The notes beneath the pieces were generated by a model. It had not been told where the DNA came from, made no database searches, and was given only the letters and a program-made list of their open reading frames with translations. This document shows positions 8,142-15,860 of a DNA stretch of 27,671 nucleotides, piece by piece. The position numbers were made by a program, and so were the translations under genes. How positions within the stretch are numbered: the stretch's first letter is position 1; every line of letters starts with the position of its first letter. Source of the DNA: DAIDKA01 sp035485475 (GTDB lineage Bacteria > Pseudomonadota > Gammaproteobacteria > Steroidobacterales > Steroidobacteraceae); contig DATHOA010000137.1 of assembly GCA_035485475.1 (NCBI GenBank), positions 1 through 27,671 on the forward strand, in the 5' to 3' direction.

Positions 8142-9164
8142 ATGTACGCACTGGCCCGAGCGCTGCTGTTCGCACTCGATGCGGAGGCTGCACATCAGGT
8201 GACGCTCACCGGCCTGCGGGTCGCGCATCGGCTGGGTGTGTTGGGGGTGCTCGCCGCCGATCAGCCCGCGCAGCCGGTGGAACTGATGGGGCTCAGCTTC
8301 GCCAACCGCATCGGCCTGGCGGCGGGCTTCGACAAGAACGCGGCGTGCGTGGACGCCATGGGCGCGCTCGGATTCGGCTTCGTCGAAGTGGGGACCCTGA
8401 CCCCGCAGGGCCAGCCGGGCAATCCGAAACCGCGGGTGTTTCGCTTGCCCAAGGCACGCGCCGTCATCAATCGCATGGGCTTCCCGAATGCGGGCGTGGC
8501 CGCCGCCATCGCGCACCTGCGTACGCGCCTCTACACGGGCGTGTGCGGCGTGAACATCGGCAAGAATGCCGCCACGCCACTCGAGGAGGCCACCTTCGAC
8601 TATGTCACGGCGCTGCAGGCGGTCTACGAATACGCCGACTACGTGACGATCAACATCAGCAGCCCCAACACGCAGGGGCTGCGCCAGCTGCAGGAAGGCG
8701 AGCAGCTGCGCCCACTGCTGCAGGCGCTGCTGGCAACGCGCGCCGAGTTGGCGCAGCGCATCGGCTGGCAGGTACCGCTGCTGGTGAAGCTGTCACCGGA
8801 CCTGTCGAGCGATGAGCTGGCCGCCACGGCGCAGGTGATCCGCGAGCTCGGATTGGATGGCGTGATTGCGACCAACACGACGCTGGACCGGGCCGCGGTG
8901 GCAGGCCTGCCGCATGCGCAGCGTCCCGGAGGCTTGAGCGGTGAGCCGCTGCGCGAACGTTCCCTGGCCGTGATTGGGCAGCTGCGCAGGCTGCTCGGTG
9001 CGGATATGCCGCTGATCGGTGTCGGCGGGATCAGCAGCGCCGCCGATGCCGCCGCCATGTTCGCGGCGGGCGCCGATCTGATCCAGGTCTATACCGGGCT
9101 CATCTACCGTGGACCGGGGCTGGTGCGCGAGCTGGTCGCGGCCGACCATCTGGCCCGCGAGTAG
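8142..9164 (+). CDS. pyrD: dihydroorotate dehydrogenase (quinone), class 2
   Basis: A 340-residue FMN enzyme oxidising dihydroorotate to orotate in pyrimidine synthesis and passing electrons to membrane quinones. Class 2 is shown by the N-terminal amphipathic helix region (about 1-40) and length. Recognisable motifs are GLAAGFDKNA, VEVGTLTPQGQPGNPKPR, NRMGFPN, NISSPNTQGLR (catalytic base Ser about 174), LVKLSPD, ATNTTLDR, GGLSGEPLRERS and the FMN phosphate-binding GVGGISS plus VYTGLIYRGP. The ATG follows the stop of the PurM-like gene immediately, so translation is probably coupled. Nothing looks damaged. Confidence 0.97.
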   Translation: MYALARALLFALDAEAAHQVTLTGLRVAHRLGVLGVLAADQPAQPVELMGLSFANRIGLAAGFDKNAACVDAMGALGFGFVEVGTLTPQGQPGNPKPRVFRLPKARAVINRMGFPNAGVAAAIAHLRTRLYTGVCGVNIGKNAATPLEEATFDYVTALQAVYEYADYVTINISSPNTQGLRQLQEGEQLRPLLQALLATRAELAQRIGWQVPLLVKLSPDLSSDELAATAQVIRELGLDGVIATNTTLDRAAVAGLPHAQRPGGLSGEPLRERSLAVIGQLRRLLGADMPLIGVGGISSAADAAAMFAAGADLIQVYTGLIYRGPGLVRELVAADHLARE

Positions 9165-9304
9165 CGCCGCCCGCAAACCCGCCACAATCAGCCACAAAGG
9201 TTCGCCTGTTACGCACATTTGCCGCATTTCGCGGGCCGCTTGCGGGTGTGAACTGTACCGGTAGCGGAGGCAACGTGCCGCCGCGCTAACGAGAGGTACG
9301 GGTC

Positions 9305-10021
9305 ATGAATGCGAATGCGCGCAAGGTACACAGGATCGTGGTGGGTTTCGGCGTTGCATGCGCCGTGGCGGCAGCGCTGCCTTGCGTTGCCCAGGGCACC
9401 ACCCAGCAGGCCGGCAAGTCGGCGCCCGCGGAGGAGAATATCGGGCTGTTCAGCGGTCTGGCCATCGGGGCGGTGGCGGGCGGTCCCATCGGTGCGGTTG
9501 CCGGTGCGATCACCGGGGCGCTGCTGGGCGAGCACTATCACAAGCAGAAGGTCGCCAACCATGAGCTGGCGGCGGACCTTTCCGGCAGCAATGCCGAGAA
9601 AGCGAAGCTGACGCAGACCGTGATGCAGCTGGACGGCTCGCTGGACCATGCCCGCGAGCTGACGGTGAACATTTCCTTCAAGACCGGCGATGCCAATCTG
9701 ACGCCCGAGGACATCGACCAGCTGACGACCCTTGGGCAGCTGGCAAGCAGCATGGCCGGTGTGAAGATCCAGGTCAGCGGTCACGCGGATCCGCGTGGCG
9801 CCAAGCAGTACAACACCTTGCTGTCAAAGGATCGCGCCGAGGCGGTGGCGGCAGTGCTGACGAATGCCGGCTTGAGCGAGGATCGCATCGTGATCGAGGC
9901 GCTGGGTGCGGACGCGGCCAGTGCCAGTGGCAACCTGGACGAGTACGCGTTCCAGCGCCGGGTCAGCGTGAAACTGCTGGGCCCGCAGCCGATCACAGGC
10001 ACGGTTGCACAGGCCGATTGA
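9305..10021 (+). CDS. OmpA-family protein with glycine zipper, PdsO-like
   Basis: A 238-residue exported protein. Residues 1-30 are a signal peptide (basic start, hydrophobic core, CVAQG end). Next is a glycine-zipper segment (about 50-77) in which GAVAGGPIGAVAGAITGALLGE repeats small residues every four, as in membrane-inserting or outer-membrane-associated proteins, then a short helical linker and a C-terminal OmpA peptidoglycan-binding domain (about 118-232, with VSGHADPRGAKQYN and LSKDRAEAVAAVL). The layout is like PdsO, the OmpA-like protein associated with dedicated proteobacterial sortase systems. No sortase or its two-component pair is in this window, so that link is a resemblance only. 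AGAGGT about 8 bases before the ATG supports the start. It is separated from pyrD by 140 bases and followed by a strong hairpin. Confidence 0.85.
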   Translation: MNANARKVHRIVVGFGVACAVAAALPCVAQGTTQQAGKSAPAEENIGLFSGLAIGAVAGGPIGAVAGAITGALLGEHYHKQKVANHELAADLSGSNAEKAKLTQTVMQLDGSLDHARELTVNISFKTGDANLTPEDIDQLTTLGQLASSMAGVKIQVSGHADPRGAKQYNTLLSKDRAEAVAAVLTNAGLSEDRIVIEALGADAASASGNLDEYAFQRRVSVKLLGPQPITGTVAQAD

Positions 10022-10042
10022 GGCATGTTGGGAATAGTGGGG

Positions 10043-10076
10043 CGTGCCGTGCGGCGTGGTGACGTCGCACGGCACG
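10043..10076. terminator. bidirectional hairpin terminator between the OmpA-like gene and the convergent aminotransferase
   Basis: An 11-base perfect inverted repeat, CGTGCCGTGCG at 10043-10053 and CGCACGGCACG at 10066-10076, separated by 12 bases. The rightward transcript continues with GTGCTATTTCC and the leftward one with CCCCACTATTCCC, so neither has a strong U tract. Its position in the 75-base gap between two converging stop codons fits a shared terminator. Confidence 0.65.
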
Positions 10077-10096
10077 GTGCTATTTCCTACCTGGCG

Positions 10097-11404
10097 TTAC
10101 AGGGCCTTGATCACCGAGCGCAGGGTCTCGAAGATCTGATCGATGTGCTTGGATTCGATGATCAGCGGTGGCGAAAGCGCCAGGATATCGGCCGTCTGGC
10201 GCACCAGCAGGCCGCGCTCAAAACACTTCGCATACACCTCGAACGCGCGGGCGCCCGGCTTGCCGGCCATGGGATCGAACTCCAGCCCCAGGATCAGGCC
10301 GTAATTGCGCACGTCGATGACATGCGGCAGACCGCGCAGAGAGTGCGAGGCCTCTTCCCATTCCTTGGAAATGCTCTTGGCACGGGTCAGCAGGTTCTCC
10401 CGCGCATAGATGTCCAGCGTGGCCAGGCCCGCGGCGCACGCGGTCGGGTGCCCCGAGTAGGTGTAGCCGTGGAATATCTCGATGCCATCCGGGCCCTTCA
10501 TGAAGGCCTCGTAGATGGCCCGGCTGACAATGGCGGCGCCCATGGGCACACAGCCATTGGTCAGGCCCTTGGCACAGGTGATGATGTCCGGGGTGATGCC
10601 GAACTCCTGCGCGGCGAAGGCTGAACCGGTGCGACCGAAGCCGGTGATGACCTCGTCGAATATGAGCAGGATGCCGTGCTTGGTACAGATATCCCGCAGG
10701 CGCTGCAGGTAACCCACGGGGGGCAGCAGCACGCCGGTCGAACCGGCGATGGGTTCGATGATTACGGCCGCGATGGTGGAAGCATCCTGCAGGGCGATGA
10801 TCTTCTCCAGCTCATTGGCGAGTTCGGCGCCGTGCTGGGGCAGGCCGCGCGAGAAGGCATTGCGCGCCAGATCATGGGTGTGGGGCAGATGATCCACATT
10901 CGGCAGCAGCGTTCCCGACCACATCTTGCGATTGGCCGCGATGCCGCCCACCGAGATGCCGGCAAAGCTCACCCCGTTGTAACCGCGCACGCGGCCCACG
11001 ATGCGCGTGCGCCGCGCTTCGCCGCGCACCGCGTGGTAACCGATGGCGATCTTCAATGCGGTGTCCACGGCTTCAGAGCCGGAGTTGCAGAAGAACACAT
11101 GGTCCAGCCCTTCGGGCGCGAGGGCCGCTACGCGGTTCGCCAGTTCATAGGCGCCGGGATGTCCCATATTGAAGGGCGGGCAGTAATCCATGGTCTCGAG
11201 CTGGCGTGCCACCGCCTCGGTGATTTCGCGGCGCCCGTGACCGGCGTTGACGCACCACAGTCCGGCCACTGCATCGAGGATCTGCCGACCGTCGCCGCTC
11301 CAGTAATGCATGCCCGAGGCCTTCGCAAGAATGCGCGGCTTGGCTTTGAACTGACGGTTGGGCGTGAAGGGCATCCACAGGGATTCGAGCGAGGGCGTGG
11401 ACAT
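10097..11404 (-). CDS. class III omega-amino acid:pyruvate aminotransferase (beta-alanine/GABA/polyamine type)
   Basis: A 435-residue PLP aminotransferase moving the terminal amino group of beta-alanine or another omega-amine to pyruvate. It tracks Pseudomonas beta-alanine:pyruvate transaminase: SLWMPFTPNRQF at the N-terminus, GLWCVNAGHGR, FFCNSGSEAVDTALK, IIEPIAGSTGV, IFDEVITGFGRTG with Asp250, the PLP lysine K279 in CAKGLTNG, and HGYTYSGHP. It could be BauA-like or act on putrescine/4-aminobutyrate as SpuC does; the N-terminus favours BauA. One oddity: the usual Tyr-His-Gly near the cofactor ring reads GYNG (141-144). The ATG at 11404 has GGAG about 10 bases upstream; the frame extends further but without homology. 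It diverges from the PuuR-like gene, so it is probably controlled by it. Confidence 0.9.
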   Translation of the reverse strand: MSTPSLESLWMPFTPNRQFKAKPRILAKASGMHYWSGDGRQILDAVAGLWCVNAGHGRREITEAVARQLETMDYCPPFNMGHPGAYELANRVAALAPEGLDHVFFCNSGSEAVDTALKIAIGYHAVRGEARRTRIVGRVRGYNGVSFAGISVGGIAANRKMWSGTLLPNVDHLPHTHDLARNAFSRGLPQHGAELANELEKIIALQDASTIAAVIIEPIAGSTGVLLPPVGYLQRLRDICTKHGILLIFDEVITGFGRTGSAFAAQEFGITPDIITCAKGLTNGCVPMGAAIVSRAIYEAFMKGPDGIEIFHGYTYSGHPTACAAGLATLDIYARENLLTRAKSISKEWEEASHSLRGLPHVIDVRNYGLILGLEFDPMAGKPGARAFEVYAKCFERGLLVRQTADILALSPPLIIESKHIDQIFETLRSVIKAL

Positions 11405-11481
11405 GATCGTATGTGCTCCGGGTCGCGACGGCGGTGAACGAGGGGCGCGATGATAAAGAAAGTTGACAATTTGGGCTACAA

Positions 11482-11529
11482 GGGCGGAAATTTCGCCCCC
11501 TTCGTTGAGTATCCTCAACATCTTAGTTG
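11482..11529. promoter_or_regulatory. clustered dyads in the aminotransferase/puuR divergent region (candidate operator)
   Basis: The 135-base gap between the two starts holds several dyads. GAAATTTC (11487-11494) is flanked by GGGC and GCCC with one extra base. GTTGAG-TATC-CTCAAC is perfect (11504-11519). CAAC-ATCTTA-GTTG (11516-11529) overlaps it, giving GTTG/CAAC/GTTG half sites. A TTGACA hexamer lies at 11463-11468, with only weak -10 matches about 17 bases on. PuuR-family proteins usually repress their own locus, so these are candidate binding sites; the E. coli PuuR site is not obviously the same sequence. Confidence 0.45.
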
Positions 11530-11539
11530 TTTACATAAT

Positions 11540-12106
11540 ATGAGTATCGACGTTGGCGCGAAGCTGCGCAGCGTACGGGTGGCCTTCGGATTGTCGCAGC
11601 GGGCGCTCGCGCGCCGCGCCGGAGTCACCAATGGGCTGATCTCCCTGATCGAGCAGAACCGCGTCAGTCCCTCGGTCAGCTCGCTGAAGAAGGTGCTCGA
11701 TGGGGTACCCATGTCCATGGCGGAATTCTTCACCCTGGATGAGGCCAGCGCTCCGCAGATGTTCTTTGGCGCGGATGAACTGGTCGAGGTAGGCAATGAG
11801 GCGGTTTCGCAGCGCCTCGTGGCCGCCCCGCGCAGCGGCCGGCAACTGTCGATCCTGCACGAGCGCTACGCGGCGGGCGCGGCGACCGGGGATGAAATGC
11901 TGGCGCACCGGGGTGAGGAGGGGGGCCTCGTCATACGCGGGCGCATCGAGCTGACCATCGGGGGCTCGAGCCGCGTGCTCGGTCCCGGGGATGCCTACTA
12001 CTTTGCCAGCCAGCTGCCGCATCGCTTCCGCAACGTCGGCCGCGAAGTGTGTGAAATTGTCAGCTGTGTCACCCCGCCAAGACAGTACCCCGATACCAAC
12101 CGATGA
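11540..12106 (+). CDS. puuR: PuuR-like transcriptional repressor (XRE helix-turn-helix plus cupin)
   Basis: A 188-residue regulator with an N-terminal XRE helix-turn-helix (about 6-62, with LSQRALARRAGVTNGLISLIEQ) and a C-terminal cupin (about 110-180, with HRGEEGGLVIRGRIELTIGG and LPHRFRN). This architecture and the alignable text match E. coli PuuR, which represses putrescine-utilisation genes and is released by putrescine, probably bound in the cupin. I start at ATG 11540, where the homology (GAKLRSVR) begins; there is no clear Shine-Dalgarno, so translation may be weak or from a short leader. The stop overlaps the rlmKL start as ATGA. Its neighbours (aminotransferase, puuB, puuDA) are the expected targets. 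Confidence 0.9.
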   Translation: MSIDVGAKLRSVRVAFGLSQRALARRAGVTNGLISLIEQNRVSPSVSSLKKVLDGVPMSMAEFFTLDEASAPQMFFGADELVEVGNEAVSQRLVAAPRSGRQLSILHERYAAGAATGDEMLAHRGEEGGLVIRGRIELTIGGSSRVLGPGDAYYFASQLPHRFRNVGREVCEIVSCVTPPRQYPDTNR

Positions 12107-14322
12107 GTGAATCGCCCGAGCACAGTGCGGCGCTGTCATTGATCGCCAGTTGCCCGCGGGGCCTGGCGGACCTGCTGGTCCAGGAACTCAACGCCTGCGG
12201 CGCCACGCAGATTCGCGAGCGCACCACCGGTGTGACCTTCGTGGGCACACTGGAATGTGCCTACCGGGTATGCCTGGAATCGCGCACCGCCAACCGGCTG
12301 TTCCTGGAGATTGCGCGCTTCAATGCCGCGACCGCCGATGAGTTCTATGCCGAAGTGCGGCGCATCGACTGGACCCGGCATCTGGGACCGCAGGCGACGC
12401 TTGCCTGCGATTTCAGCGGCCAGCATCCGCAAATCACCCACACCCACTTTGGCGCGCTGAAGCTGAAGGATGCGATTTGCGATGGTCTGCGCGCCTGGGC
12501 GGGGCTGCGGCCGGATGTGCAGCGGGAACGTCCCGGTGTGCGCGTTCATGCGCACGCCAATGGCGAGCAGGTGACCGTCTCCATCGACCTGTCCGGGGAA
12601 AGTCTGCACCGCCGCGGGTATCGCGGCGAGGCCGGCGAGGCGCCGCTGAAGGAAAACGTCGCTGCCGGAATTCTGCTGCGCGCGGGCTGGCCGCAGCTCG
12701 CCGCGGAGGGCGCGGGGTTCCTGGATCCGATGTGCGGTTCCGGAACGTTGGTGATCGAGGCCGCGTTGATCGCCGCGCAGCGCGCGCCGGGCCTGGGACG
12801 CGACTACTTCGGGTTTCTGGGCTGGCGCGGTCATGATCCGCAGCTGTGGATGCGGGTGCGGGCGGCGGCGCAGGCACAGCAGCGCGAACCTGCGGCCGGG
12901 CACCTGCCGCTGCGCGGCGTCGATCGGGATGCGTCGAGCATTCGCGCCGCGGCCGCCAATGCCCAGCGCGCCGGGATCGCATCCTGGGTGCATTTCTCGA
13001 GCGGGCTGCTCGCGCAGTCACAGCCACTGCCCGGCCAGGCCGTGGGTCTGGTGGCCACGAACCCGCCCTACGGCGTGCGCATGGAGGACATGGCCGGTGC
13101 GCGCGTCGCGCACCGTGAACTGGGCATCGTGCTGCGCGAACAGTTTCAAGGCTGGCATGCCGCTGTCTTCACCGGTACGCCGGAGTTGGGACTGGAACTG
13201 GGCATCCGCGCGCGCCGCACGCACACCATGTGGAATGGCGCGATCGAGTGTCGCCTGCTGCGCTTGACGGTGGAGAGCACCCATTTCCGCGAAGTCGGAC
13301 AGAAGCGCACGGGACTGACCCCGGATGCGCAGTCGGCCGCAGCACCGGGCGCGCGCATGTTCGCCAACCGCCTCGCCAAGAACCTCAAGCGCCTGGACAG
13401 CTGGGCGCGTGACCAGGGTGTGTTCAATGTGCGCGTGTACGATGCGGACATGCCCGAATATGCCCTGGCCATTGACCGCTATGGGATTGCCGGGGACAGC
13501 GGCCCCGAGGAGTGGCTGTACGTCCAGGAATACGAGGCCCCCGCAAGCATTGATCCGGAGGCCGCGCGTCGCCGCCGCGGTGAGGCCCTATCGGTACTGA
13601 CCGAAGTCACCGGCGTGCCGGGCACACGTATCCGGATACGCTTGCGTCGCAAGCAGTCCGGCGCGGGGCAGTACCGCAAGCTTGAAAGCCAGGCCGTATT
13701 TCATATGGCGCGCGAGGCCGGCCAACGCTTCTGGGTGAACTTCGACGACTACCTGGACACCGGACTGTTCCTGGATCACCGCATCACCCGCGAGCGCTTG
13801 GGCGCGCAGGCGCGCGGCGGTCGTTTCCTGAACCTGTTCTGCTACACGGCCACGGCCACCGTGCACGCCGCTGCCGGGGGTGCCCGCGCCAGCACCTCAG
13901 TGGACCTGTCACGCACCTACCTGCAGTGGGCGCGGCGCAATCTGGACTTGAACGGCATTGCGCGTGATCCGCACGAACTGATCCAGGCGGATTGCCGGCA
14001 GTGGCTGGAGGAGGCCGTGGCGGCGGGTGAACGCTACGATCTGGTGTTCCTGGATCCGCCGACGTTTTCAAACTCCAAGCGCATGGAGGGGGTGCTGGAT
14101 GTGAGTCGTGATCACGGCGCGCTCATTGATCTGTGCACACGGCTGCTCAATCGCGATGGCCTGCTGGTGTTCTCAACCAATGCGCAGCGCTTCAAGCTCG
14201 ATGCGGCGCTCAGCGAACGTCACGACGTCACGGATATCTCCCGCGCCACGATCGCCGTGGATTTCGAGCGCAATCCGCGCATCCATCGCTGCTTCGAAAT
14301 CCGTCCTAAAGCAGATCCTTGA
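12103..14322 (+). CDS. rlmL: bifunctional 23S rRNA methyltransferase RlmKL (m2G2445 and m7G2069)
   Basis: A 739-residue fused enzyme (E. coli RlmKL is 702) that methylates two guanines in domain V of 23S rRNA during ribosome assembly. In order: an N-terminal ferredoxin-like/THUMP part (about 1-165), the RlmL methyltransferase with SAM motif FLDPMCGSGT (206-215) and catalytic NPPYG (about 320), and the RlmK half (about 400-739) with SAM motif region FLNLFCYTATATVHA (about 575), DLSRTYLQWARRNLDLNG, and FLDPPTFSNSKRM (about 648). In RlmK motif I the usual YTGSATVH reads YTATATVH, replacing the glycine. The gene begins inside the puuR stop codon (ATGA), implying translational coupling, and its last 17 bases overlap the convergent puuB. 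Confidence 0.95.
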   Translation: MSESPEHSAALSLIASCPRGLADLLVQELNACGATQIRERTTGVTFVGTLECAYRVCLESRTANRLFLEIARFNAATADEFYAEVRRIDWTRHLGPQATLACDFSGQHPQITHTHFGALKLKDAICDGLRAWAGLRPDVQRERPGVRVHAHANGEQVTVSIDLSGESLHRRGYRGEAGEAPLKENVAAGILLRAGWPQLAAEGAGFLDPMCGSGTLVIEAALIAAQRAPGLGRDYFGFLGWRGHDPQLWMRVRAAAQAQQREPAAGHLPLRGVDRDASSIRAAAANAQRAGIASWVHFSSGLLAQSQPLPGQAVGLVATNPPYGVRMEDMAGARVAHRELGIVLREQFQGWHAAVFTGTPELGLELGIRARRTHTMWNGAIECRLLRLTVESTHFREVGQKRTGLTPDAQSAAAPGARMFANRLAKNLKRLDSWARDQGVFNVRVYDADMPEYALAIDRYGIAGDSGPEEWLYVQEYEAPASIDPEAARRRRGEALSVLTEVTGVPGTRIRIRLRRKQSGAGQYRKLESQAVFHMAREAGQRFWVNFDDYLDTGLFLDHRITRERLGAQARGGRFLNLFCYTATATVHAAAGGARASTSVDLSRTYLQWARRNLDLNGIARDPHELIQADCRQWLEEAVAAGERYDLVFLDPPTFSNSKRMEGVLDVSRDHGALIDLCTRLLNRDGLLVFSTNAQRFKLDAALSERHDVTDISRATIAVDFERNPRIHRCFEIRPKADP

Positions 14323-15586
14323 TCCGGTAGTACATCATTGCCAGCACCAGCGCCGGGCGGCGCAGCGCCGCGCCGCCGGGAAACGCGCGGTGCGGAATGC
14401 GGGCGAAGACATCAAAGCGTTCGGCCTCCCCGGCGATGGCTTCACTGACCATTTTCCCGGCCATGCCGGCCAGGGCAATGCCGTGGCCGGAGAATCCCTG
14501 CAGGTAGTACACATCCGGGTTCAGTCGCCCGAAGTCCGGCGCCCGGTTGCGGGTGATGGCCACGTGGCCGCCCCAGGCGAACTGCACTTTCACGTCCCGC
14601 AATTGCGGGAACACCCCCGTCATGCGCGCGCGGGTCGCGGCGGCGATGCGGTCCGGATCAAACCCGGCGTAGCTGACGCGCCCGCCGAACAGCAGCCGTT
14701 CATCCGCCGAGCGCCGGAAATAATCGAGCACCCAGTTCATGTCGGCGACGGCCGCGTTGTTGGTGATGAGGGCCTGTGCGCGCGCCGCGCCGAGCGGCTC
14801 CGTGGCCACGATGCAGGTGCCGACCGCCATGATCCGCGCCTGCAGCTGCGGTGCGGTGCGGCCGAGGTAAACATTGCCGCACAACACCAGCTGCCGGCAG
14901 CGCACCTCCCCGCCGGCAGTGCGCACGCGTACCGGCGCACGGCCGGTGAAATCCACCGCCTGGGTGCCCTCGAAGATTCGCACCCCGAGCCGCGCAGCGG
15001 CGGCGGCCAGTCCCAGGGTGTATTTCAGCGGATGCAGGTGTCCGGCATTGGCATCATAGAGCGCACCCCGGTAGCGGGAGCTGGCGATCACGCTGCGCAC
15101 TTCGGCGGCGGGCATGTAGCGGATGCCGTCGTAGGCATAGCGGCGCTGGAGTTCCTCGACGTACGCGCGCAGCTCCACATCATGGCGCGGTTTCACCGCC
15201 GTGAGCATGTGCCCGGCGACAAATTCGCCATCGATGCCGAACCGCGCGATGAGTTCGCGCACCAGGCGCACGCCGGCGACCGACACGTCCCAGACCTTGT
15301 GGGCGTCGTCGACGCCGATCAGCTTCTCAAGGCTCTCCTGACTGGCGGCGACCCCCGGCAATACCTGGGCGCCGCTGCGCCCGGATGCGCCCCAGCCAAT
15401 CTGCTGGGCTTCCAACAGGATTACGTCAAACCCGCGTTCGGCCAGATGCAGCGCGGTGGAGGTGCCGGCGATGCCGCCGCCGATGACACACACATCGCAG
15501 CGGTGGCTGCCCGCCAGTGCCGCACGCGCCGGTGCAGCGCCGGCCGTGGCAGAGTACGAGGTGCGTGCGAGTGGCCGGTCGGCCAT
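14306..15586 (-). CDS. puuB: gamma-glutamylputrescine oxidase (FAD-dependent)
   Basis: A 426-residue FAD oxidoreductase of the DAO/glycine oxidase fold. It oxidises the free amine of gamma-glutamylputrescine to the aldehyde, releasing ammonia and H2O2. It matches E. coli PuuB throughout: CDVCVIGGGIAGTSTALHLAE with the FAD-binding GGG near 36, IGWGASGRSG, GHLHPLKYTLG, CGNVYLG, a WVLDYFRRSADERLLFGG stretch, and near the end YLQGFSGHG with ERFDVFARIPHRAFPGG. The ATG at 15586 has AGGGTG 6-7 bases upstream; a GTG three codons earlier has no such site. The gene diverges from puuD and ends overlapping rlmKL. In E. coli puuB lies in the same cluster as puuA and puuD, so its separation onto the opposite strand is a local rearrangement. 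Confidence 0.94.
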   Translation of the reverse strand: MADRPLARTSYSATAGAAPARAALAGSHRCDVCVIGGGIAGTSTALHLAERGFDVILLEAQQIGWGASGRSGAQVLPGVAASQESLEKLIGVDDAHKVWDVSVAGVRLVRELIARFGIDGEFVAGHMLTAVKPRHDVELRAYVEELQRRYAYDGIRYMPAAEVRSVIASSRYRGALYDANAGHLHPLKYTLGLAAAAARLGVRIFEGTQAVDFTGRAPVRVRTAGGEVRCRQLVLCGNVYLGRTAPQLQARIMAVGTCIVATEPLGAARAQALITNNAAVADMNWVLDYFRRSADERLLFGGRVSYAGFDPDRIAAATRARMTGVFPQLRDVKVQFAWGGHVAITRNRAPDFGRLNPDVYYLQGFSGHGIALAGMAGKMVSEAIAGEAERFDVFARIPHRAFPGGAALRRPALVLAMMYYRIKDLL

Positions 15587-15606
15587 GACGACCACCCTGA
15601 TTCTCT

Positions 15607-15624
15607 CAAGTGTTTAAAATATTG
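15607..15624. promoter_or_regulatory. imperfect dyad upstream of puuB
   Basis: CAA-N3-TTTAAA-N3-TTG spans 15607-15624, an 18-base dyad centred on TTTAAA, 20 bases before the puuB start on the minus strand. The AT-rich centre could also provide a -10 element (TATTTT on the minus strand), though no convincing -35 is visible. The position and symmetry suggest an operator over the puuB promoter. Confidence 0.35.
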
Positions 15625-15824
15625 GATGCGCCCAGCGCTACGCCTGGCACACCGGCCATGGGCTTCCGGGTACGCCGCCGGGCATCCACAAATCGCTATA
15701 TATGTCGGGCTGAGGCGCTAGTTTACCACCGATCTGCAGCGCGCCAAAATGTGCGCCGCGGTAGCAGCCGCGAGCTGCGCCATGTGGTGTAATAGGGGCC
15801 TGTAACAGGACCTGAAGGCGGAAG

Positions 15825-15844
15825 CCGTCTAATATATTAGACGG
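15825..15844. promoter_or_regulatory. perfect 20-base palindrome upstream of puuD (candidate operator)
   Basis: CCGTCTAATATATTAGACGG reads the same on both strands with no loop. It ends 16 bases before the puuD ATG, at the head of the ten-gene polyamine operon. The AT-rich centre contains TAATAT/TATATT, which could act as a -10 box, so a bound dimer would block the promoter. There is no T run after it and it precedes a gene, so a terminator is unlikely. No ribosome-binding site is visible between it and the ATG. The rest of the 274-base puuB/puuD gap (15587-15860) shows the other dyad and AT patches but no clear gene. Confidence 0.6.
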
Positions 15845-15860
15845 ACCCCGAAACCAACCC

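Noticed and set aside
6987..8516. 509-codon open frame on the minus strand
   Set aside because: It is antisense to the PurM-like gene and pyrD; His/Arg/Gly-rich composition and no family resemblance mark it as a GC-rich shadow frame.
9209..9784. 191-codon minus-strand frame opposite the OmpA-like gene
   Set aside because: No domain seen, and the plus strand carries a clear signal peptide, glycine zipper and OmpA domain.
15645..15661. TGGCAC-like start of a sigma-54 promoter before puuD
   Set aside because: The required GC element at -12 (TTGC type) is missing at the right distance.
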